Shown piece by piece: positions 46,695-56,625 of a stretch of 64,000 nucleotides of DNA. The DNA is taken from positions 569,350,656 through 569,414,655 of the forward strand of contig VDFB02193867.1 in the NCBI GenBank assembly GCA_007258455.2. The letters are read 5' to 3'. Source of the DNA: Sequoia sempervirens. Its lineage: Eukaryota > Streptophyta > Pinopsida > Cupressales > Cupressaceae. The translations under genes were made by a program, and so were the position numbers. Numbering within the stretch: position 1 is the first letter of the stretch; the number at the start of each line of letters is the position of its first letter. Below the pieces are notes generated by a model. It saw only the letters and a program-made list of their open reading frames with translations. It searched no databases and had not been told where the DNA came from.

Positions 46695-48406
46695 TTTTTT
46701 TATCGGTAATAAAGGATTATTTTATTAAATTTAAAGGAAGATTACATCAGATTCTCTTGGTTCTCACCAGAATAAGAAACAAAAGAAGAGCTCCACACCA
46801 AAAAAATAGACACCACAAAGTTACATTTACAGCCAAATGATTCTGAAACAAAAACTTTTAACAAAACTACAATTTTGCTCCACCACCTGGCCTTCCTTTG
46901 GTCTGAGACCGGAGGACCATAGCAAAGCTTTTCCTTTTGCTGACTTTTCTCCCCTTGACGACTTGCCATCTATCCTCCACCCTTGCAACCTCCTTCTACT
47001 AGTCCCTTCCCTTCGCTGCAAACTCATCTTTCATCATTTTAGCCTCCTCAATCTGCCTATCTTCCTATGCTTCATGTCGCGTCCATGCATCATCCTCCAT
47101 TGGTTGCACATTCTTCCCTTCCTCCTCTCCACTACTTACCCCTTTTTCCTTCTTTTTCAACGAGCTTGATTTCTCCCTACATTCCGGGGTCTTAGCTCCA
47201 TGATGAGTTTCTGCTGCTTTTCCCTCACAAAATTTACCTTCATTAGCTTCTTTCATGCTAGGCATCCCATATAAACCTGTCCCTCCCATCGGCTCTATTC
47301 CCCTATTTGACTGTGGCAGAATAGATTTTCCCACAGCGTTCGAAGTCACCTTATCTTGTTGTTTCACACTATCGTCCTATTTTTCAACAACATAATGCTT
47401 GAGTGAGGCATCCTTCCACCAAGTAGCTGGTTTAGCCCATCTGGGTTTTGCACAGTGTGCAACTATATGGCCAGTTTGGAAACATCTCCCACAACAGAAT
47501 GTCACCCCTTCATAGTCCAAGGGTTTTACCCAATATCCTTTGGAAGTTTTAATTGAAATCTCTTTAGGAAGTGTCTTTGATACTTCCATCTCCACCAAAA
47601 TCCAGGCATACGTGGAATGCAACAGATTTGAAGAGCCCTCATCAATCATAAAAAAATATCCTAAAGAGTTTCCGATGGCCTCCAAGCAAGACTCAAACCA
47701 AAAATGGAGAGGCAAGTTTGGGAGTCTTACCCAAAGAGGGACTTTATCAAAAGTATTTGTTGCAGGGTTAAGAGCTTGATGCCAAGGCTTCAAGGAAAGA
47801 GCAAATTTATCCTCCCAACTCTAGAAGAGGTCACACAAAACTTTGTTTCTATCAGCCATGGTTTCAAAAACCACAATGAAAAAACCTCTGACAGTTGGAT
47901 AGATTTGGATACAACCATCTACAATGGGTTCCTAGTGTTCAGATATCTAATGATGTAAATCACATAAGGTAGGTCAAAAACCCCTGAACCTTCCTATCAA
48001 ACCTAAATTTGAAAACACTTGAACATTATGAAAAACTTCCTTTTCTATCTCTTCCTGCAAAGAAATTGTGGGTATCTTTGACTTTACCTCTGGAATAACC
48101 TCCCATGTTGCTTGGTGCTGAGGCATCCCATGTGCCTTTGCCTTTGCATTGATCTTCCTTGTTACTTGGTGTTGAGGCACCCTGTGCAATTTCCCTTCCT
48201 CACCCCGACATTTCCCTGCCTGCTCCTTGGAAACCGACTCCACTCTGCATCCCCTGCCTCCTTCGTTGTCCCCTGGGCACCGCCTTTCAGACTGAGCTGA
48301 GCCACCAACAACACTCCTACGACTCTGAGTAAATAGAGCTATTGCAGCCCTAGTGCCCGGCTCGAATGACTTCATCTTCCGAAAGACTCAAAATTTCATT
48401 GATTTA
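46695..48406 (-). mobile_element. ORF1-only L1-type LINE
   Basis: Minus-strand insertion of 1.7 kb, flanked by exact 14-bp target duplications and ending in a short poly(A) (T-run at 46694-46701). The 3' end (…TAATAAAATAATCCTTTATTACCGAT) is like plant L1 tails. It encodes ORF1 but no endonuclease or reverse transcriptase, so it resembles the half-L1 (HAL1) situation known from mammals. It would need ORF2 protein from a full LINE. Confidence 0.8.
46840..48375 (-). pseudogene. LINE ORF1 protein (DUF4283-type, zinc knuckle)
   Basis: RNA-binding protein that coats LINE RNA. Starts at ATG 48375, 31 bases inside the insertion. Order: basic/polar N-terminal region (48375-47974), a DUF4283-like fold (GFFIVVFE at about 47880-47850, LWVRLPNLPLHFW at about 47735-47695, a YAWILVEMEV strand), then one knuckle FCCGRCFQTGHIVAHC (about 47505-47455), then a lysine-rich tail ending KGRPGGGAKL and a stop near 46876. 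Only a few stops and frameshifts, so it is younger or less decayed than its surroundings. Codon use is GC-richer than E2. Confidence 0.75.
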
Positions 48407-48420
48407 GCATGATAAGACAT
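48407..48420. repeat. LINE target-site duplication, right
   Basis: GCATGATAAGACAT, exact copy of 46681-46694. Confidence 0.9.
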
Positions 48421-49025
48421 CTTATATCAAAAGAAGGGTTAATACATTTTCTGATTATTGCTCCCCCTTAGCCAAATTCTGAATTAATTTTGAGTGACGT
48501 ATTTGCACCGAAGGATGACATAGAAACAGATGCTTGCTTCCTAGATCCTCCTTCCTTTCTCTAGATTCTTTCTATTTCCTTCTTAACGTTTGTTGGGTCA
48601 ACCTTGATGAATTGTTCATATCCTTTAACCAGATTCTTACCTCTCAATTTTTCGCTTCTAACAAAATGTTTCAGATTGCTGCAATTAAAGCAAACAACAT
48701 TCTTCCATCCAGAATTTATTTTATTCAATCCATATTTGCATTGGATAGACTTATGTCCAACTGAATTATAGAGATAATAGTGACCTTTAAAAATCATCTT
48801 ATTTGAATTTTGATTTCTACAATCTTTAGATTTGTGTTCAATTCTCTTGTATTCAAAATATTGACCGAAGAGAGATAAGGAAATTTTATTCATTCCAACA
48901 TTCTGCTTCATTTTGTTTTCACTATACTTTTCCTTATGTCCAACCTTATTGCAAGAATAACAAATACCATTAACAGATAAATACCTTTGAGCATTAGGTT
49001 GTCTGATAGAAATCTTTTTGGTATT
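48421..49025 (-). pseudogene. E2 Gag, decayed zinc-knuckle array
   Basis: Minus-strand remains of the same Gag as E1: RQPNAQRYL (about 48990) corresponds to E1 RKPNAQIF just before the first knuckle. The first knuckle reads CYSCNKVGHKEKY (last Cys lost), later ones YFEYKRIEHKSKDC and YYLYNSVGHKSIQC have lost both first cysteines, and CFNCSNLKH... lost its last. E3 inserted just upstream at 49026, removing the coiled coil. Confidence 0.6.
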
Positions 49026-50706
49026 TGATCTAGGTGGATCTCAAAATCCTAAAAATTCATCTGTTTTAAATTCCCTTAGAATTAGCACCATGTCGAAGTG
49101 ATCGAAAAACTGGACTCAACACAACTTGAATGTGCGAAAAAGGAGTTCGTACGTCAAAGTTATGGCTAGTCAAAGTTTGGTCAAACAGGTACTTGAGGCC
49201 AATCAGAAAGGCAAAAAAAATGATCATCTCATAATTTGTTGGAATTGGTGTCATGATGAAGAGCTCATCACCATGATCTCGGTGCTACTTGTTTTGTAGA
49301 AAATGAAGCTTGTATGATGAAGATATGGCCAGTCAAAGTTGAAGGTTGACTAGATGTTGACATGGCAAGTGCAGGTGATGTGGAAAAAATGTGGATCCCC
49401 CTCACTAAATTCACGTACCACCACTACACCATGCTTTATTTTTTAGAAATAAAGTGGTGGAGGTTTATTTTATTTCACAAAATCCATTTTGTGGGATCCT
49501 AAGTAGTTTTTGTGGGATCCCTAGTGGATTTGGTGGGATCGGATTTGGATTTAAAGGAAACGGTTTAAAACCAAATCTCCTAAAAATTAAAAATTAACCC
49601 CTTTAAAACAATAATGAATAAGCCTGAATTTATAACTAAAATAAACTTTAATGGTTATTAAATAAAAGACAAAATAGTCTAATGAATAAAAACAAATACC
49701 CAAACCAATATAGCCCATGAATGAAAAATGATAAGGGCTTAAAAAACAAATTAAAATGGTTTTTAATGGGGATTGTTATCGTTTTATTTGTAAAATAAGG
49801 GGGATTGGTTAAATCCTAACCTTAAAGGGAAATGTCCAAATTTTATGGTTTTAACCATAATAGACATATTTTTGTATAAAAGGGGATGAGAATGCAAAGG
49901 CATGGCATCCAAGAACCAAGCATCCAATTCAGATCAAAGCATTCAAAGTATGCTTTTGAGTTGAGATTTTGTAGAGTGACCTGAGAGGAGAATTGTGATT
50001 TCAAAACTCCGTACAGACGATGTTAGAAGGTTGTTCTTGAAGGAGTGTTGTTCGACATCTAGTTTGAAGACTTCTCTCTTGCAAGGTTGAAAAATATTAC
50101 TACATTTGTGAATCCAGTGTCAGGTAGCAGAGTGTTTTTAATACTTGACTTTATTCTGGAATGGTGAATTCAGTAATGTTTGAACTATGCTCAGTATGAT
50201 ATTGTAAACGAGGAAAAATACATGTGTAAATGCTAGTTCACATTCAGTTAATGCTTTAAGAACTAGCACTACTTTGTTGTTATTGTTGGAAGCACTTGTT
50301 CAGTGTGGATTCAGAAAGTGCTTGTAGGGCTTGAAACTTCCTGGCAATGACAACTTTGTATACATAGTCAGAAGACTAGATGTATTAAGTAATTTGTAGG
50401 TGCAACATTAATGGAAAATTGATCATGCTTATTGAACAAATCCAGAGACGTAGCCCTGAGAGGTGAACTCCGTAATCAAATGTGTCTCTTATCTTTGGTT
50501 TTGTTCTTGATGATGGCTTATCTTTTAATTCTGCAAATAGATTAATTAATGAGCTAAGTAAATTGATGGATTGAGTTTGTATATTGGATTCAAACCATTA
50601 ATTAAAGATCTTGACACAAATTTGGAATTGAGTAAGCTAAGTAATTGATTTCGAATTAGATAAAAGAACTTAGTTGAGTAAGAACACTCTAGAATTTTTC
50701 AAATCA
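49026..50706 (+). repeat. E3 5' LTR
   Basis: Starts TGATCTAGGTGG, ends AAATCA. TATA box at 49875-49882. 49485-49545 carries three short repeats of TTTTGTGGGATCC type. Long blocks match the right LTR. Confidence 0.9.
49875..49882 (+). promoter_or_regulatory. TATA box of E3 5' LTR
   Basis: TATAAAAG followed by GGGATGAGAATGC; the same box is at 53674-53681 in the right LTR. It gives a U3 of about 850 bp and an R-U5 of about 800 bp. Confidence 0.75.
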
Positions 50707-50708
50707 AG

Positions 50709-50720
50709 TGGTATCAAAGC
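50709..50720 (+). other. E3 primer binding site
   Basis: TGGTATCAAAGC, one mismatch from the initiator-methionine type, two bases after the LTR. Confidence 0.85.
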
Positions 50721-50850
50721 AGTTTCTAAGCTCAAGTTTGGTTAAGTAGATTACCAGTTTGTGCAAGTTTGTCAACTTGATCAGTCTGAAAATTTGCTGG
50801 TTTACAAGTTTACAAGTTTAATAGGTGAACATCTAAGATATTTTAGGAAG

Positions 50851-51196
50851 ATGGCATTTGAGCAGGGGGAAGCTTCTAAGGTGACTGTCTGAATCTATTA
50901 TGGATGACTTCTTTTCCATGAAAAGGATGATTGAAGTACTCCACCAGGATAAGTCCGAGAGGCTTCAAGAACTTGAGGAAGCCAATCAACATCTCCAGTT
51001 GGAAAATGTTGGGTTGAGAAGTCGCCTTGAAGATTTGGAAGACAGAAAGAGTAAATTACACTTGATGTTGCAAAGTGTTGTGGAAGAGCAGATGCGAGAA
51101 GGTTTTGCTGTAAAGAGTCCTTCCAGGATTGAAAATCCTGACATTTGTATATTTTTTCCACATTTAGAGGATTCCTCGTATGTCCCCCTCACATAG
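50851..51196 (+). pseudogene. E3 protein, N-terminal coiled coil
   Basis: Best open part is 50900-51196 (98 codons). An ATG at about 50851 in another frame (MAFEQGEASKVTV) may be the real start. Heptad-like leucines and E/K-rich composition (LQELEEANQHLQLENV) indicate a coiled coil of about 60 residues, followed by a short hydrophobic segment. Plausibly the oligomerisation part of a Gag-like protein. Confidence 0.55.
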
Positions 51197-51289
51197 CCTA
51201 ATAGTTTGGAAGCTTCATATGCAACATATCAGAAGGATCCATTAGCAAACATTCAGGAAGTTGACCAAGCGACAAAGAAGGTAAAAAAT

Positions 51290-51628
51290 TAATTAAGTTC
51301 AATTCCTTCCTTTAACCATGATCATGCTTTTGCAACATTTGAAAAACATACTAAGGGTATCAGTATGAAGCTGCTAACGAAGATGGGCTATAGTGGGAAA
51401 GGCCTTGGAATCAGTGGCCAAGGTATTGTTAATCCCGTAGAGGTAAGTGAGAGACCTCAATATCAAGGATTAGGCTATGGAGAAGTTGACACTTCAGACT
51501 ATTGTAGTGGGAGTGACTACAAACCATCTCCTGGGAAAGATGAACTTGATGGAGGAAAATCTAAGGAAAATTATCTTCAACAGTTCGAATCAAAACCTGG
51601 AAAAGGAAAAGCAGGTTCTCCTAAGTAG
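51290..51628 (+). pseudogene. E3 protein, G-patch domain of TFIP11/NTR1 style
   Basis: FEKHTKGISMKLLTKMGY then GKGLGISGQGIVNPVE and QGLGYG (51340-51480). The glycine spacing is a complete G-patch, and the EKHTKGI..KLL.KMGY...GLG..GQGI.NP.E wording is close to the G-patch of the spliceosome-disassembly factor TFIP11/NTR1. G-patches activate DEAH helicases or bind RNA. Only one stop separates it from the upstream part. Either ancient capture of a host exon or a long-held element domain. Confidence 0.7.
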
Positions 51629-51950
51629 TTTAGTGCTCAAGCTGGTTGAGGGAAATCCAAAGGTGATGAACACTTTAAATCTATTGTTTATTTTTAAAGT
51701 AGGAATTCTTTTGTGCAAGCTTTATGGAATATGCAACCATGCACATTTTTTCATGCACCTAACCACTATGTAGCAAGGTGTAGCAAGAAGCAGAGGATTT
51801 GTAGAAAGTTAGTCATGAAAGCTAAGGAGACAACAAGGCATGGTTCACACCTTCAACGTTCCTTTCTGAAGAAGGAAACTACAATGCAGGACAAAGCCCA
51901 AAATTACTACACTCACTGTAGATTGAGAAATACTAGAAATTGCACCTAGA
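51629..51950 (+). pseudogene. E3 protein, degenerate zinc knuckle
   Basis: CTFFHAPNHYVARC at about 51740-51782 has the CX2CX4HX4C frame with the second Cys changed to Phe, followed by a lysine/arginine-rich tail. Together with the coiled coil this makes the protein Gag-like. Confidence 0.45.
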
Positions 51951-52804
51951 GCTTCGACACTCACCGAGGTCTACAAAAGAAACCAGTCAATAGGAGGTTG
52001 CAGAGGTAAAAGAAAAACCTTTGGTTACCATCCCTGAGGTAATCCGTGAAGAACCTTAGCAGAAACAAGATCAGCTGGAAGTGGGGAGTTCCTTTGTTTA
52101 GCTTCGTAAAAGATGGGAAACCTTGTTGACTAAATAAGTGTATCAACTTTGTTTCATGTTACATTTTTGATTGTGGTAATCAAACCAATGTGGTTTTGAG
52201 TGAAAGAATCTAAAATGAAATTGTTTTACAAGTATTTGTATGAATTTGTATTTCTTTAAGGTTGAGATTTTGTAAGGCTTTTGAAGCCATAGCTCTTGTA
52301 ATTCGAAAGGAGAATACTTGAAGACTTATTTATGCAGGTTACAGATTTGTTGCTTGCAGATTTCTTTTAGTGTTTAAGTGGCTGACACAAATTCTCAAGG
52401 CGAGAGTGTGTCACTAGCTTCTATTGCAGAAGAAGAGCATTTTGTACAAGATGGATAGACCATCTACACATCAAGACTTAGTCTAATCTTAAAGCTTTGT
52501 CCGATCTCAGGAAGATGATGATTGAAAAGGCCTATAAGGGGCGGTGCTTTTCAATGGCCTTGTTGTGACAAGCATGATAGAGCTGAATGGTGAAGCTTTG
52601 AATCATCCATTATGAAGTACAAAGGTGAAGGAATGTATCAAGCTGGGGCACATTTTTCCATTGCTTGAGTAGTTTGTGAGCAAGGAGGTTCATCAGTGTT
52701 ATGCCAAAATATTCCTTGGTATTCTTGGCATTGTGAATAGCATAATGTAGAGAGAAGAGTATGTTTTAAAGGAACAATAAACTTTTGGAGACCAAAAGTT
52801 TTTC
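51951..52804 (+). other. 3' part of E3 interior
   Basis: Short possible C-terminal coding to about 52140 (LVTIPEVIREEP), then non-coding. Confidence 0.4.
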
Positions 52805-52816
52805 AGTGGGGAGGCT
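52805..52816 (+). other. E3 polypurine tract
   Basis: AGTGGGGAGGCT directly before the right LTR. Confidence 0.85.
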
Positions 52817-54437
52817 TGATCCAAGTGGATCTCAAAACCCTAAAAATTCAACTGTTCTGAATGCACTTAGAATTAGTACCATGTCGAAGTGATCAGAAAA
52901 TTGGACTCAACGCAACTTGAACGAGCAAAGGAATTTGTACGTCAAATTTATGGCTAGTCAAAGTTTGGTCAAACAAGTACTTGAGGCTAGTCAAAAAGGA
53001 AAAAAAATGATCATCTCAAAATTTGTCAGAATCAACGTCATGATGAAGAGCTCATCACCACGATCTTGACGTTGCTCATTTCATAGAAAACGGAGCTCGT
53101 ACGACGAAGATATGGCTAGTCAAAGTTGAAGGTTGACTAGATGTTGACATGGCAAGTGCAGGTGATGTGGAAATTTTTTGGATCCCCCTCACTAAATTCA
53201 CGTACCACCACTACACTATGCTTTATTTTTGAGAAATAAAGTGGTGGAGGTTTATTTTATTTCACAAAATCCATTTTGTGGGATTCCAAGCAAATTTTGT
53301 GGGATCCCCAATGGATTTGGTGGGATCCCAAGCATATTTTATGGGATTTAAAGGCAATGGGATAAAACCAAATCTCCTAAAAATTAAAAAATTAACCCCT
53401 TTAAAACAATAATGAATAAGCCTAAATTTATAACTAAAATAACCTTTAATGGTTATTAAATAAAAGACAAAATAATCTAATGAATAAAAACAAACACCCA
53501 AACCAATATAGCCTGTGAATGAAAAATGATAAGGGCTTAAAAGACAAATTAAAATGGTTTTTAATGGGGATTGTTATCATTTTATTTTTAAAATAAGGGG
53601 GATTGGTTAAATCCTAACCTTAAAGGGGAAATGTCCAAATTTTATGGTTTTAACCATAATGGGTAGATTTTTGTATAAAAGGGGATGAGAATGCAAAGGC
53701 ATGGCATCCAAGAACGAAGCATCCAATTTAGATCAAACCATTCAGAGTATACTTTTGAGTTGAGATTTTGCAGAGTGACTTGAGAGGAGAATTGTGATTT
53801 CGAAACTTCGTACATATGATGTCAGAAGGTTGTGCTTGAAGGAGTGTTGTTCGACATCCAATTTGAAGAATTCTCTCTTGCAAGGTTGCAAAATATTATT
53901 GCATTTCTGAATCCAGTATTAGGTAGAAGAGTGTTTTTAATACTTGACTTTATTTTGGAATGGTGAATTCAGTAATGTCTGAATTATGCTCAGTATGATT
54001 TTGTAAATGAGGCAAAATACCTGTGTAAATGTTAGTTCACATTTAGTTAATGCTTTAAGAACTAGGACTACTTTTTTGTTATTATTGGAAGCACTTGTTT
54101 AGTGTGGATTCAAGAAGTGCCTATAGGGTTTGAAACTTCCTGGCAGTGACAACTTTTTATACGTAGTCAAAAGACCAGGTGTAAGAAATTTGCAGGTATA
54201 ACATTAATGGAAAATTGATCATGCTTATTGAGCACATCCAGAGACGTAGCCCTGAGAGGTGAACTCCGTAATCAAATGTGTCTCTTATCTTTGGGTTTGT
54301 TCTTTATGATGGCTTATGTTTTAATTCCTCAAATAGATTAATCAATGAGCTCAGTAAATTGATGAATTAAGTTTTCATATTGGATTCAAACCATCAATTA
54401 AAGATCTTGGCACATATTTGGAATTTAGTAAGCTAAG
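52817..54437 (+). repeat. E3 3' LTR, cut by E4
   Basis: Starts TGATCCAAGTGG. Matches 49026-50642; the last 64 bases are missing because E4 begins at 54438. Confidence 0.88.
53674..53681 (+). promoter_or_regulatory. TATA box of E3 3' LTR
   Basis: TATAAAAG, same context as 49875-49882. Confidence 0.7.
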
Positions 54438-55087
54438 TGTTGTGCCCTCAACGCACATGCCTCGTTTGGAACGAGGGCCCTCTTTTTCTTTCACCTTGTC
54501 GGGTCATTTTTGTCGTTGCCTCAATTTGTGTGCCCTTGTTTTGGTGTCCTAAATGGTCAACATGCCTACAAATTCCTATCTTAAGTTGATTGTGTCTCAT
54601 CTCCTCCAATTTTGCTAAGTCCTGGTTCCTTGCGGAGTTTCCTTGGCAGTTTGCTTCTGCCAGTGGCTTCGGGGCCTAGCAAGCCCATCGTGCTGGGTTT
54701 CCATTATGTGTTCACTGTCCTGAATGACTGAAGGCCTTCATCCACCCATGCCCTAGGACCCGACTTCCTGATTTTCGTCCCTTACGAATTGCATTGAAAA
54801 TGGACTACCTTTGTCCCCGTCGGGCCTGATCTTCCAAACTTCTACGCCTGGGGTTCCACGTTGACTTCACCGTTTTCGATGGCCAACCTGCGACAACGTC
54901 CCACCCTCCAAACCATGGACCCCCCTTTTCTGTCGGTTTCCAAAATTGCAACTTTCAAATGACCATCAGGTTGTGTCCGTCCGATGCCCGGGTCCCGGCC
55001 TTCCCCCCGCCATCCGTGAATTTAAACTCACCAACCAACTCGTCCTCCATAAGGGAATTAATGGGAATATTAAATGTTGATTAGGGG

Positions 55088-55095
55088 TATAAATA
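55088..55095 (+). promoter_or_regulatory. TATA box upstream of the spliced ORF
   Basis: TATAAATA, about 70 bases before the ATG at 55166, a normal plant distance allowing a start near 55118. Confidence 0.6.
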
Positions 55096-55165
55096 TCTAG
55101 TTCAACCTGTTATTTTTATATGTCAGGCTATCTAGAAGAAGTCAGAACAAGTCCCGGAGAGTCCA

Positions 55166-55254
55166 ATGTCTTTTTCGCTCGCCGCCTTTACGCCCGCTGC
55201 CCTCATTTGTCGATCCTTCACAGATTTCACAACTTCTCTCGCCGGGCTTTTGAG
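55166..55254 (+). CDS. Exon 1 of the E4 long ORF
   Basis: ATG at 55166 opens 29 codons and two bases, then AG|GTAAGT, a perfect plant 5' splice site (intron from 55255). Unspliced, the frame stops at once (AGG TAA). Spliced to 56626, the split codon becomes AGG and the frame continues into the long ORF. The first 30 residues are rich in Ala, Leu, Ser, Thr and Phe with few acidic residues, which could act as a targeting peptide; that is speculation. Confidence 0.6.
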
Positions 55255-56625
55255 GTAAGTTTTCCGTCCACCTTTTTCATGGGTTTTTTTTTTTATGATT
55301 TTACGCTTAAATAATAAACAAACATGGGCTAAAGTACTTCAATTTGGTAAAATAAGACAACACCTAAAAAACCCATGTGATGGAATTGCAAGAAAACCTC
55401 CAAGGCATCCTGAAGAAAAATCCAAAGCTTTACCTTGTCGGCATTTTTCTTCTCACAGGGCGTTCATGCCTTCTTGGCCTAGGCCTTCTCCTTGCCACCG
55501 AAAAACTTAGAAAACAATCAAATGACCAAACGACGGGATGCCCTCTCGGGCCCGTGACCTCGGACCTCCTTCGGTGGATTGCCATCGAACTTAAACTAAA
55601 ACAAACTTGGCCTCCTTCTATGTTTCTTGGGCTCGCTCTTGCAGGATTCCATCCTTAGGATGTCACGTCGCTTTCACCTTTTCAAATGGCGTGATGACCC
55701 TGTCCACCCGAGCCCCGGAGCCCGCCTCGCTTGTTATCATTCGGGTTAAACCAACAAAATGAATTGTTCCTTAATGTCCCCGGGCCCTAGTTCACAAGGT
55801 TCCATCTGCAGACTTCCTTAACAGTTTTGTTGTTTCCAAATGGCCACTAGGCAGCGTCCTCCTATCTCTCGGGCCCCAAAAATCTGTTGGGCGTAACGAT
55901 TGATAAACAATAAACTCAAGTTCCTTCACTTATCCCGATCCCACTCCGTCGGACAAGCTTGTCTTTCCATCCTCTGAGACCCACCATCCTAATCGCCCAC
56001 GACTTAACAAAGAAATCTAACAGCCAAGCTCGATGTTGGGTTTGGTTCATCGAGTCGCTCCTGTCGTACTTCCGCTGAACGCCCGTCGTTCCAAACATAA
56101 ATTCAGCGATGACTTCCCACCCCTTGAGGCCCGAGCTATTAAAAGCTAAGAAGAAACGTTGGCCGCCCTTTAGCCTCCCATGTCCCGAACCCTAGGACTC
56201 CGACCTCGGAAAGTCATTTCACTTTGGTTGTTCCAAACGATAGAGCCCTAACAACTTTCTTGCCTTGCACCTCTAGATGCTCAAATCGAGATCCAAATGT
56301 CCCTTAAATTGAAAACTAGTTTCGACCCACGTGCCTAAATTCGACCCTTTGTTGCATGAGCCTTTCAAACCATGGAAATCTAGGGCCAGGAGAAGCCACC
56401 CAGATTTCCCTATCCTATTCACCCTTTAGACGACATTCCTGCTATGGAAGTCTGACCCCCTGGACTTAGGTTGTCCAAAATCCCTCCAGTAAATTGCTAA
56501 TGGCATCTTGAAGTAAAAGTTTGATTTTATGAATGATGTATCATCTAATTAGACTTCGTCCGTGAGATTTTGACTAACGTCTGTGTTTTCATGATTGGTT
56601 ATTCTCATCTTGCCTTTGTTTGCAG
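55255..56625 (+). other. Candidate intron, 1371 bp
   Basis: Starts GTAAGT, ends TTTGTTTGCAG with a pyrimidine tract, and has a TGACTAAC branch-site match at 56571-56578, about 47 bases before the AG. Phase 2, joining exon 1 to the long ORF in frame. It contains several of the GC-rich degenerate repeats. Whether it lies in an LTR or in a leader depends on E4's true LTR ends. Confidence 0.6.

Larger units (their letters stand above)
41668..49025 (-). mobile_element. E2: relative of E1, interrupted by a LINE and by E3
   Basis: 3' LTR at 41668-42800, polypurine tract beside it, ORFX and decayed Gag knuckles toward the right, all on the minus strand. The LTR keeps E1's layout (G-run near the start, the hairpin, GCTCACTGCC blocks) but with many differences, so E1 and E2 are subfamilies. 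The 5' part and 5' LTR must lie beyond E3 and E4, outside the window. No pol seen. Confidence 0.75.
49026..54437 (+). mobile_element. E3: non-autonomous LTR element with coiled coil, G-patch and knuckle
   Basis: LTRs of 1.68 kb (49026-50706; right copy 52817-54437, missing its last 64 bases because E4 inserted there). PBS at 50709, polypurine tract at 52805. The interior is only 2.1 kb and has no protease, RT or integrase. It inserted into E2 Gag with GTATT on the left; the matching duplication should lie beyond E4. Confidence 0.88.
54880..55880. repeat. Degenerate GC-rich repeats
   Basis: A word like CAAATGRCC...GTCC..CC...CGGGCCC recurs at 54956-54998, 55519-55553, 55683-55724 and 55837-55876, with a weaker copy at 54884. 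The last three are spaced 154-164 bp apart. GC content is well above the rest of the window. Confidence 0.5.
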
